Positions 36,168 to 43,202 of a DNA stretch of 64,000 nt are shown here, in pieces. Position 1 is the stretch's first letter. Each line of letters begins with the position of its first letter. The position numbers were made by a program, and so were the translations under genes. This DNA is from Mesorhizobium_K sp040049215. Lineage in GTDB: Bacteria; Pseudomonadota; Alphaproteobacteria; Rhizobiales; Rhizobiaceae. The notes under the pieces were generated by a model. The model had not been told where the DNA came from and ran no database searches. It saw only the letters and a list, made by a program, of their open reading frames with translations. The stretch is taken from the NCBI RefSeq assembly GCF_040049215.1, contig NZ_JBDZDN010000003.1, positions 620,001 to 684,000 of the forward strand, given 5' to 3'.

Positions 36168-36785
36168 ATGACCCGTCCCTACGCGCCCGGCTATCGCATT
36201 CCGACCGATCTTCTGCTCAAGGCCTACGCGTCGGGGGTGTTCCCGATGGCCGAGAGCGCCGGCGACCCGGAAGTCTTCTGGGTGCGGCCCGAGACGCGGG
36301 GCGTCATTCCGCTCAATGCCTTCCATATGCCGAAAAGCCTCAGGAAGGTGATCCGGCAGAACCGCTTCGATATACGAATCGATACCGATTTCGCGGGCGT
36401 CATCGATGCTTGCGCGGAGGAGCGCGAGGAACGGACGTCGACCTGGATCAACGCGCCGATCCGCGAAGCCTACATAAAACTCTTCGAGCAGGGGCACTGC
36501 CATTCGGTGGAGGCCTGGCGCGATGGACTGCTGGTCGGCGGGCTCTATGGCGTGAAACTCGGCCGCGCCTTCTTCGGCGAGAGCATGTTCTCGCGCGAGA
36601 CGGATGCGTCCAAGGTCTGCCTGGCGCATCTGGTAGAGCGCCTGCGCGAACGGGATTTTGCCCTGCTCGACACACAGTTCACTACAGAGCATCTGAAGCG
36701 GTTCGGCGCGATTGACGTGCCGCGCGGGCGCTACGAGAAGCTTCTCCACGAGGCGCTCAAGGGAAACGCTGTCTTCTACCCCTGA
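36168..36785 (+). CDS. aat: leucyl/phenylalanyl-tRNA-protein transferase
   Basis: 205 residues. Aat adds Leu or Phe from aminoacyl-tRNA to proteins with N-terminal Arg or Lys, marking them for ClpS/ClpAP (N-degron pathway). Landmarks are YASGVFPMAES, FWVRPETRGVIPL, TWINAPIREAYIKLFEQGHC and the FFGESMFSRETDASKVCLAHL box. ATG 36168 is preferred; an in-frame GTG at 36162 is a near alternative. It is 18 bases after accC and converges with the beta-lactamase pseudogene. Confidence 0.96.
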   Translation: MTRPYAPGYRIPTDLLLKAYASGVFPMAESAGDPEVFWVRPETRGVIPLNAFHMPKSLRKVIRQNRFDIRIDTDFAGVIDACAEEREERTSTWINAPIREAYIKLFEQGHCHSVEAWRDGLLVGGLYGVKLGRAFFGESMFSRETDASKVCLAHLVERLRERDFALLDTQFTTEHLKRFGAIDVPRGRYEKLLHEALKGNAVFYP

Positions 36786-36798
36786 ATTCGAGGGCAGG

Positions 36799-37639
36799 CT
36801 AAAGCGCGTCGAGCGTCGAAGGCAGTTCCTTCAAGAAGTCGTCGCGCGTTCCAAGGCTAGGACTCATCTTCTTTGGCTGTGAATTCTCCTTGAGACGCGC
36901 GAAGACGATAGTCCGGTCGCCTTTGTTCGCCCAACCGACATACCAGCCCAGCGGCCGTTGCCTGTCGGGCGTGCCGTCGGCCTTCACCGGAAAGCCCGCA
37001 CCCGTCTTGCCATAGACGGTCCAGCCATTCGGCAGCTTGTATTCTGTCAGGATTGCCTCGGTCATCTCGTAGGCGTGGGCGCTGACGTCGAGCTTCCTGC
37101 GGACGACCTTGATCAGGGAGTCGATCTGCTCGAGCGGCGAGATGCGCAGCGACGAACTCAGCCAGGACCGGGTCAGGCCGTTGTCCTTGCCTGCGTCGCC
37201 CGACACGTCGGCATTGCCGTAGCCGAAGGCCGTGACGTAGCCGGCGAATTTCTCTTCGCCGAGCGCCTGCGTCACCTGCTGCGAATACCAGACGACCGAG
37301 TTCTTCATCCATGCCGCTCGGGTCGATGTCGGTCCGCCACGATTCGATCCAGTCCGGATAGCCTTCCTTGAAAGGCAGTTTCGGATTGTTCTCGTCCTTC
37401 AGGAAACCGGCGTCATATCCCATGAGCGCGATCGGAATCTTGAACGTCGAAGCAGGCGGAACGTGCCGGTCGCATTCGCCCTCCCGCTTGAGCACCGCGC
37501 GCGTCGAGGCATCGGCGAGGATGGTGCAGACATTGTCCGCCAATGCTGAACCCGTGCCGACCGCGGCAGCGAGGGCCGCCGCCGCGCAGATCCGGAATGC
37601 ATGGCGGGCGCACGCGACGCCGTTGATGGCAAGGGACAT
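36799..37639 (-). pseudogene. class D (OXA-type) beta-lactamase, frameshifted
   Basis: Two overlapping minus-strand frames together make one class D beta-lactamase of about 279 residues. Frame A starts at 37639 with a signal peptide (cleavage near SALAD) and holds the serine motif PASTFK (Ser64-Lys67), then YPDWIESWRTDIDPSG. Frame B continues from about 37312 with WMKNSVVWYSQ (S-x-V motif), FGYGNADVSG (Y-G-N motif), VYGKTGAGFP (K-T-G motif) and GWYVGWA. All diagnostic motifs are intact. One extra base near 37312-37320 would explain the break, so it is either a recent pseudogene or a base-call error. It sits between aat and the DUF2155 gene, which are close neighbours in related genomes. Confidence 0.8.
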
Positions 37640-37647
37640 GCGGGGGA

Positions 37648-38076
37648 TCAGTTCGTTTCCGGTGCGGGGACGTCGGAGGATTGCTTGCAGCTCTTCAGCC
37701 AGACGTCGTAGACGGCGTGCTCGACAGCGTTAAGGCCCGGGCTTTCGGCGAACATCCAGCCGGTGAAGATGCGGCGGATCTTTCGGTCGAGGGTAATCTC
37801 GTCGACCTCGACGAAGGAGTCGGTCTTCGGCTCTTCTGTTACCGGGCGCGAGTAGCAGACGCGCGGCGTCACCTGCAGCGCGCCGAATTGCACCGTCTCG
37901 TCGATATAGACGTCGAAGGTGATGATGCGGCCGGTGATCTTGTCGACGCCGGTGAATTCGGCGACTGGATTGCTGACCCGTTCGGCGTTCGCCGGCGACA
38001 GGCCGAAAACAGCGAATGCGGCGAAGGCGCCAAGTGCGGTTCTGGCCAGCGGGATCGGGCTGAAAAAAGGTAGCAT
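37648..38076 (-). CDS. DUF2155 domain exported protein
   Basis: 142 residues with a signal peptide (LARTALGAFAAFAVFGLSPA, cleavage near ANAER). The DUF2155 domain follows: DKITGRIITFDVYIDETVQF, ALQVTPRVCYSRPVTEEPKT, then IFTGWMFAESPGLNAVEHAV and a C-terminal Cys. Function unknown; the protein is periplasmic with two conserved cysteines that may form a disulfide. It is regularly found next to aat and NDUFA12 in alphaproteobacteria, as here. The beta-lactamase start lies 8 bases after its stop, suggesting the latter could use its transcript. Confidence 0.85.
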   Translation of the reverse strand: MLPFFSPIPLARTALGAFAAFAVFGLSPANAERVSNPVAEFTGVDKITGRIITFDVYIDETVQFGALQVTPRVCYSRPVTEEPKTDSFVEVDEITLDRKIRRIFTGWMFAESPGLNAVEHAVYDVWLKSCKQSSDVPAPETN

Positions 38077-38200
38077 GCGGGAAGCACCGGAAGTTGCGCC
38101 TGACCCGAAACGCGCGGGCCGTTCGCCTATCAAGACACCAGCCACGCAACTAACCGGCAATTGTGGCGACAAATGACGTGGCCCGACCGCCGATGCACGA

Positions 38201-38599
38201 TCAGTTGCCCGGCGTCCAGGCGTCGTAGTCGCCGGTCACCTGTGGCCGATGCTTGCCGGAGAGCAACGAGCCCTTCGGGCGGTAGGCCGCGGGGCTGCCT
38301 GTGAGATTGGGAATATGAGACTTCTGCCATTCGCGCGGCCTATAGTCTTCGGCGGATGGCGCGACGTCGACCCGGTGATGAAGCCAGCCATGCCAGCCGG
38401 GCGGCACCGCCGACCCTTCGGCGTAGCCATTGTAGATAACCCAGCGGCGGGTGCGGCCGTCGGAGTTGACGCCGCCCTCGTAGTAGACGTTGCCGACCTC
38501 GTCCTCACCCACACGCTTGCCGAAGCGCCAGGTGTGGAAGCGGGTGCCAAGCGTCTCGCCGTTCCACCAGGTGAAAAACTGGGTCCAAAACTTCTTCAT
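38201..38599 (-). CDS. NADH:ubiquinone oxidoreductase accessory subunit NDUFA12
   Basis: 132 residues. MKKFWTQFFTWWNGETLGTR and RTRRWVIYNGYAEGSAVPPG then WHGWLHHRVDVAP are characteristic of the NDUFA12/B17.2 family. In alphaproteobacteria this is one of the supernumerary subunits of respiratory complex I, encoded away from the nuo operon, lying on the matrix-like (cytoplasmic) side. It begins a minus-strand series with DUF2155 and faces a divergent methyltransferase gene. Confidence 0.93.
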   Translation of the reverse strand: MKKFWTQFFTWWNGETLGTRFHTWRFGKRVGEDEVGNVYYEGGVNSDGRTRRWVIYNGYAEGSAVPPGWHGWLHHRVDVAPSAEDYRPREWQKSHIPNLTGSPAAYRPKGSLLSGKHRPQVTGDYDAWTPGN

Positions 38600-38760
38600 C
38601 TGTTCCTCGTCGCCGACAGGCGTCGCATTCCATCGCTTATGGCGTTGGCGTGGACGGATGGCAAGGGCAAAGCGCCGCAGTGCCGGCGCCGCAATTCCGG
38701 CTCAAAGCTGCAGCAGAAGCGCTTCAGGCCGCGCGTCGCGGCGCTCCGCCGGAGACGGAC

Positions 38761-39504
38761 ATGATTGCCGATTCGATCGCACGCCAGGGCAGCTGGTTCT
38801 TCCGCTGGCGCAGTTACGTGCTGCTCGGCTTCGCGCCGCTGGTGTATCTTGTCGTCACCCAGCCCGAGCCGATCGAAACCACCTTCGGGCCCGCGGCCGA
38901 CACGCTGTTCGAATCGGTCTGCATCGCGCTTGCCTTCCTGGGGCTCGCCATACGCGCCTACACGGTCGGCCATGTGCCGGCGGGCACGTCCGGCCGCAAC
39001 ACGGCGAGGCAGGTCGCCGACACGCTGAACACGACGGGCCTCTACTCGCTGACCCGCAACCCGCTCTATCTCGGCAATGCGGTGATCTATATGGCGGTCG
39101 CCTGCTTCCTGCAGAACATCTGGTTCGCGGTGCTGATGCTGCTCTTCCTGATCGTCTATCTCGAGCGCATCATCGCGACCGAGGAAAAATTCCTCGCGGG
39201 AAAATTCGGCGACGACTACCGCAACTGGGCGGCCGAGGTTCCGGCCTTCTTCCCAAGATTGACAGGGTGGCGGGCCCCGAAGCTGCCGTTCTCCTTCCGC
39301 AATGTGCTGAGACGCGAATATTCGGGCCTGTTCGCCATCATCGCGGTGTTCTTCGTACTCGACCAGTCGCGCGAATATCTGGCCGAAAGCAAGATTGCGC
39401 TCGATCCGAACTGGCTGGCGGCTCTCGCCATCGGCGCGCTCGCCTACGTGCTGCTGCGCTGGGCGAAGAAACGAACCCGCTTGCTCAACGTCGCCGGCCG
39501 CTGA
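38761..39504 (+). CDS. membrane methyltransferase, isoprenylcysteine carboxyl methyltransferase (ICMT)-like
   Basis: 247 residues with about six hydrophobic segments. The conserved core is LYSLTRNPLYLGNAVIYMAV followed by EEKFLAGKFGDDYRNWAAEV, typical of the ICMT/PEMT integral-membrane methyltransferases that use SAM on lipid or prenyl substrates. The acceptor in this organism is unknown. ATG 38761 follows GGAG at 6 bases; the frame is open upstream but lacks coding character. It is convergent with the GNAT pair. Confidence 0.82.
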   Translation: MIADSIARQGSWFFRWRSYVLLGFAPLVYLVVTQPEPIETTFGPAADTLFESVCIALAFLGLAIRAYTVGHVPAGTSGRNTARQVADTLNTTGLYSLTRNPLYLGNAVIYMAVACFLQNIWFAVLMLLFLIVYLERIIATEEKFLAGKFGDDYRNWAAEVPAFFPRLTGWRAPKLPFSFRNVLRREYSGLFAIIAVFFVLDQSREYLAESKIALDPNWLAALAIGALAYVLLRWAKKRTRLLNVAGR

Positions 39505-39538
39505 AATCAGCAGGTGAAGGGGGTGGAGTTGCTGGCCC

Positions 39539-40033
39539 CTAGGCACGCGAAAGCAGCCTTCGCATGATGAGGGACGAATGACCGGCGGCGCCATGCGGTG
39601 CAGCCCTTCGCTCGACAACCTCGAAGCCGTGTTTTTTGTAGAAGGCCAGCGCCCGGTCGTTCCCTTCCAGCACTTCGAGCGCGATGCTCGGCATGCCGGC
39701 ATGCGCCGCGAGAACGGCGTGAAGCAGGTCGACCGCCACGCCCGTTCCAAACTCGCTTTTGTCGACGTGCAGGCGGTCGAGCATGACATCGCCGTCCTTG
39801 AACTGGGCCATGGCATAGCCGACGATGGCGCCGTCCGTGCGCTCCGCGACGAAAGACATCGTATCGGCGTCGGTGAGATCCGAGGCGAGGCGCTCTGGCG
39901 AGTGCTTGTCGCCGGAAATGCGCGCCGCAGTGTCTTCGCCGACAATCGGCCCATAGGTGCGCCGCCAGGAATCGCCCATCAACCGCGACACGGCCGGCAC
40001 ATCCTGCTCGGTCATGGCCCTTATTTGCGTCAT
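39539..40033 (-). CDS. GNAT family N-acetyltransferase (tandem copy B)
   Basis: 164 residues. The acetyl-CoA-binding strand and loop appear as VMLDRLHVDKSEFGTGVAVD (degenerate Q/RxxGxG/A), followed by ALEVLEGNDRALAFYKKHGF, the GNAT C-terminal motif. Substrate unknown. Its ATG overlaps the stop of the upstream GNAT gene by 4 bases (ATGA), so the two are translationally coupled. The similar start (SWRRTYGPIVGEDTAARI against TWHATYDSIYGAERVTAI in copy A) indicates a tandem duplication. Confidence 0.87.
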   Translation of the reverse strand: MTQIRAMTEQDVPAVSRLMGDSWRRTYGPIVGEDTAARISGDKHSPERLASDLTDADTMSFVAERTDGAIVGYAMAQFKDGDVMLDRLHVDKSEFGTGVAVDLLHAVLAAHAGMPSIALEVLEGNDRALAFYKKHGFEVVERRAAPHGAAGHSSLIMRRLLSRA

Positions 40034-40533
40034 CGGCCCACTTCTCCTCTCCGGCGCTCGAACAGAAGGGCAGGGATACCGGACTGCTCCGCGCCGCAAT
40101 TGGCGGTCCGGCCGGACTGCACGAAGCCTTGCAACCGGTAGAAGCCGATCGCCCTGGCGTTCGCTTCTTCGACTTCGAGCTTGAACAGCGTGGCGTCGGG
40201 AAAGCTCTCGATGATCTCGTCGAGCAGCATGCCGCCGATGCCGCGACCCTGGAAGGCGGGACGGACGTAGAGCTGGTTGAGCATGACCGATGTGCCGGCG
40301 GCATCGACCGTCGCAAATGCCATTCCGCCAAGCTGCTTGCCGTCGTCGGCGACGAGGAACTCGGCATTAGGCCGCTCGAGCCGGCGTTTCAGCGACTCGA
40401 GCGAATACCAGTCGTCGGTGATGGCGGTGACGCGTTCGGCCCCGTAGATCGAATCGTAGGTCGCGTGCCATGTTTCGACGAGGAGGTCGCGGACGGCCTT
40501 GAGATCGCGCTCGCTGGCGGTCCGGACGAACAT
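40030..40533 (-). CDS. GNAT family N-acetyltransferase (tandem copy A)
   Basis: 167 residues. It has a full motif A: MLNQLYVRPAFQGRGIGGML (R/Q-x-x-G-x-G/A), and the C-terminal KLEVEEANARAIGFYRLQGF. It transfers an acetyl group from acetyl-CoA to an unknown amine. It is the first of the coupled pair; the upstream low-GC gene ends immediately before its start, with no gap. Confidence 0.88.
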   Translation of the reverse strand: MFVRTASERDLKAVRDLLVETWHATYDSIYGAERVTAITDDWYSLESLKRRLERPNAEFLVADDGKQLGGMAFATVDAAGTSVMLNQLYVRPAFQGRGIGGMLLDEIIESFPDATLFKLEVEEANARAIGFYRLQGFVQSGRTANCGAEQSGIPALLFERRRGEVGR

Positions 40534-41160
40534 CTAGTTTGAAGCCGTGCTAGCGTAGTTCGACTGAGCTTTAAGTTGCTCAGTCATCGCCGACAGAATG
40601 ATTTTGGCTACCTGATCTCTTGCTTCGCGAGACCTCATCGCGCGCGGCAACTCGATTTGAACCCCCCTTTTGCTAGCATTCAGGTTGCAGATATTCTGCT
40701 TTCTGGTCGCGGCCAGATGAGGTGCCGCTTTGGTCGCAACGGGAAATTTGGCACCCCGCAATGCGTTTTGAATCTTGCCTGCCAATTCCACGTCGAGCCC
40801 GCCTACGTGAGCCTCTGGCAATCCAGTGCCGTGGATAGCCACCACAATGTCCGCTCCAGCAGCAATTCTGCGGGCGTCAGGGTCATCATAGTGCTCCGAA
40901 GTAACGTGCAAGCGGGAGAAGTTTCCCGAGAGTCTCCCTTTTGCGTCGCGCCGTTGGCCAATAAATGCAAATAGCTTGAAGTCGCTACCAGCAATCATCC
41001 GTGCAATTTCGGCAGTGCCGGATTCGATAGCACCACCATGCGGTGCCATAAGTAGAACATCGGAAGTCGGCTCAGCAATATCGTACCGATAGCTGCTCGC
41101 CGGTTCCTTGGCGCGAAGCTCAAGCATGGATTGGTAAAAGTCTTTGCGTTTCCGCAGCAT
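40534..41160 (-). CDS. poly-gamma-glutamate hydrolase family protein (phage PghP/DUF867-like)
   Basis: 208 residues. LLMAPHGGAIESGTAEIARM contains the metal-binding histidine and Glu of the PghP/YmaC family of zinc hydrolases that cut poly-gamma-glutamate; VAIHGTGLPEAHVGGLDVEL and the later PHLAATRKQNICN and GVQIELPRAMRS complete the family pattern. The family is common in phages and Bacillus. Base composition is visibly more AT-rich than the neighbours, and no signal peptide is seen, which suggests horizontal acquisition. It is packed between gatB (9 bases) and the GNAT pair. Confidence 0.72.
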   Translation of the reverse strand: MLRKRKDFYQSMLELRAKEPASSYRYDIAEPTSDVLLMAPHGGAIESGTAEIARMIAGSDFKLFAFIGQRRDAKGRLSGNFSRLHVTSEHYDDPDARRIAAGADIVVAIHGTGLPEAHVGGLDVELAGKIQNALRGAKFPVATKAAPHLAATRKQNICNLNASKRGVQIELPRAMRSREARDQVAKIILSAMTEQLKAQSNYASTASN

Positions 41161-41169
41161 ACGATTGGA

Positions 41170-42669
41170 TCAATCGATCCCGAGCTTGGCCTTGACGAGG
41201 TCGTTGACAGCCTGCGGGTTGGCCTTGCCGCCGGTCGCCTTCATCACCTGGCCGACGAACCAGCCGGCGAGCGTCGGCTTGGCCTTGGCCTGTTCGACCT
41301 TGTCCGGATTGGCGGCGATGATCTCCTCCACCGCCTTCTCGATCGCGCCGGTGTCGGTGACCTGTTTCATGCCACGGCTTTCGACGAGCTGGCGCGGATC
41401 GCCGCCCTCGTTCCAGACGATTTCGAAAAGATCCTTGGCGATCTTGCCGGAGATCGTGCCTTCCTTGATCAGGTCGATGATCGCGCCGATCTGGTCGGGT
41501 GTTACAGGGGCGTTTTCAATATCCTTGCCAGCCTTGTTCAACTGCCCAAGCAGATCGTTGATCACCCAGTTGGCGGCGGTCTTGCCGTCGCGCCCGGCTG
41601 CAACCTTCTCGAAATAGTCGGCGATCGCCTTTTCCGAGACGAGGATCGACGCGTCGTAAATCGAGAGGCCGAGGCTCTTCACCAGCCGCTCCTTCTTGAC
41701 GTCGGGCAGTTCCGGCAGACCCTCAGCCAGCGCATCGACATAGGCCTGGTCGAACTCAAGCGGCAGAAGGTCCGGATCTGGGAAATAGCGGTAGTCGTGC
41801 GCCTCTTCCTTGGAACGCATGGACCGCGTCTCGCCTTTGGTTGGGTCGAAAAGGCGCGTCTCCTGATCGATCTTGCCGCCATCCTCCAGGATGGCGATCT
41901 GGCGGCGCGCCTCGTAGTCGATGGCCTGGCCGATGAAGCGGATCGAATTGACGTTCTTGATCTCGCAGCGCGTGCCGAACTCGCCGCCGGGCTTGCGCAC
42001 GGACACGTTGACGTCGGCGCGCATCGAGCCTTCGTCCATGTTGCCGTCGCAGGTGCCGAGATAGCGCACGATGGTCCGGAGCTTGGTGACGTAGGCCTTG
42101 GCTTCGTCGGCCGAGCGCATGTCGGGTTTCGACACGATTTCCATCAGCGCCACGCCGGAGCGGTTCAAGTCGACATAGGACATGGTCGGGTGCTGGTCGT
42201 GCATCGACTTGCCGGCGTCCTGTTCGAGATGCAGCCGCTCGATGCCGACCTCGATGTCCTCGAATTTTCCTTCGCGGTCCGGCCCGACCGAGATCGTCAC
42301 CTTGCCTTTGCCGACGATCGGCTGCTTGAACTGCGAGATCTGGTAGCCCTGCGGCAGGTCGGGATAAAAATAGTTCTTACGGTCGAAAACCGACTTGTGG
42401 TTGATCTCGGCCTTGAGGCCGAGGCCGGTGCGGATCGCCTGGCGCACGCATTCCTCGTTGATCACAGGCAGCATGCCGGGCATGGCGGCATCGACCAGGC
42501 TGACATTGGCGTTGGGCGCCGCGCCGAAGGAGGTCGAGGCGCCCGAGAACAGCTTCGCCTCCGACGTCACCTGGGCGTGGACTTCCAGCCCGATGATGAT
42601 TTCCCAGTCGCCGGTTGCTCCGGGGATAAGGCGCTTGGCGTCGGGCGTGCGGGTATCGATGATGGACAT
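41170..42669 (-). CDS. gatB: aspartyl/glutamyl-tRNA(Asn/Gln) amidotransferase subunit B
   Basis: 499 residues. GatB is the kinase/transamidation subunit of GatCAB, which converts Glu-tRNA(Gln) and Asp-tRNA(Asn) to the amidated forms. IIIGLEVHAQVTSEAKLFSG, KNYFYPDLPQGYQISQ, VDLNRSGVALMEIVS and the C-terminal YqeY-like tail (PTLAGWFVGQVMKATGGKAN) are diagnostic. ATG 42669 (MSIIDTRTPDAKRLIPG) is the family-like start; the frame is open to 42825. gatA and gatC are not in the window. Confidence 0.97.
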   Translation of the reverse strand: MSIIDTRTPDAKRLIPGATGDWEIIIGLEVHAQVTSEAKLFSGASTSFGAAPNANVSLVDAAMPGMLPVINEECVRQAIRTGLGLKAEINHKSVFDRKNYFYPDLPQGYQISQFKQPIVGKGKVTISVGPDREGKFEDIEVGIERLHLEQDAGKSMHDQHPTMSYVDLNRSGVALMEIVSKPDMRSADEAKAYVTKLRTIVRYLGTCDGNMDEGSMRADVNVSVRKPGGEFGTRCEIKNVNSIRFIGQAIDYEARRQIAILEDGGKIDQETRLFDPTKGETRSMRSKEEAHDYRYFPDPDLLPLEFDQAYVDALAEGLPELPDVKKERLVKSLGLSIYDASILVSEKAIADYFEKVAAGRDGKTAANWVINDLLGQLNKAGKDIENAPVTPDQIGAIIDLIKEGTISGKIAKDLFEIVWNEGGDPRQLVESRGMKQVTDTGAIEKAVEEIIAANPDKVEQAKAKPTLAGWFVGQVMKATGGKANPQAVNDLVKAKLGID

Positions 42670-42810
42670 GGTGGCCTGATCTGTTTTGCGTTTCGTTTCG
42701 CTAGTGCAAAGAGCGGGGAGTGGCAAGAGTTGCCGGAAGCCAAGCTTCGTCATCGCCACGCCTGCTTTCGCATCTGGCCTTTGCTTGAAAAGGTGGGGAG
42801 CGGGGCACGG

Positions 42811-43136
42811 GACCGAGCCTCTCAATTATTAGTACGTGGCCGGTTTCCGCGCCCCGCCGGCGTTCTTGCCCTACCTGGAGGGGACGCAGCGAATTCTTTC
42901 ACTGCGCGACCTCGGTCAGGGCCCGGACCTCAGGGCTCATCACCCAGCCGCGCCACCGTAGCGCGACCGATCCGGCGCCGTCCCCTCCACGCTCATCCGG
43001 TTCATGACCCGTGTTCCCGCGAGGGTGATGGCCTCAGTATCGCGCAGGCTGAACGCGCGTGAATAGAATGCCGCCGCTTTTATCGGTGATCGAACGAAAT
43101 CAATGGCTTGCCGGGCATGTCTATCCACGCCCAGAT
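42811..43136. other. unexplained structured non-coding interval between gatB and rne
   Basis: No convincing gene lies between the gatB start (42669) and the rne stop (43203). This part contains a long-range 11-bp stem (TGGAGGGGACG at 42876-42886 with CGTCCCCTCCA at 42979-42989) enclosing several small hairpins, for example GCGC-loop-GCGC and GCCC-loop-GGGC. At 42816-42835 the minus strand reads GTACTAAT, nine bases, then GAGGCT, similar to the conserved 3' end of 23S rRNA, but the rest does not align. It could be an unrecognised small RNA, a degenerate rRNA or gene remnant, or chance in GC-rich DNA. Confidence 0.35.
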
Positions 43137-43140
43137 GCGC

Positions 43141-43174
43141 TGGGGCCGAAAGCGCGAGTGCGCTTCCGGCCCCA
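43141..43174 (-). terminator. strong 15-bp hairpin after rne, without T-run
   Basis: On the minus strand TGGGGCCGGAAGCGC pairs with GCGCTTTCGGCCCCA around a four-base ACTC loop; one pair is G-U. It begins 28 bases after the rne stop. No T-tract follows on either strand, so it may be a 3' mRNA-stabilising or processing structure rather than an intrinsic terminator. Confidence 0.55.
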
Positions 43175-43202
43175 AGATTACGATATAACCGACTGAAAGA
43201 GC

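Noticed and set aside
42811..42840. 23S rRNA 3' end
   Set aside because: Only GTACTAAT and GAGGCT match at about the right spacing; the upstream 23S sequence (sarcin-ricin loop and helices) is not present, so a true rRNA gene is excluded.
42876..42989. 6S RNA, tmRNA, RNase P RNA or SRP RNA gene
   Set aside because: None of the diagnostic conserved strings of these RNAs (GAGGAAAGTCC, the tmRNA tag frame, the SRP GGAA loop region) were found on either strand.
41131..43062. 643-residue plus-strand open frame opposite gatB
   Set aside because: Antisense shadow of gatB; low-complexity Ala/Asp/Leu composition and no domain.
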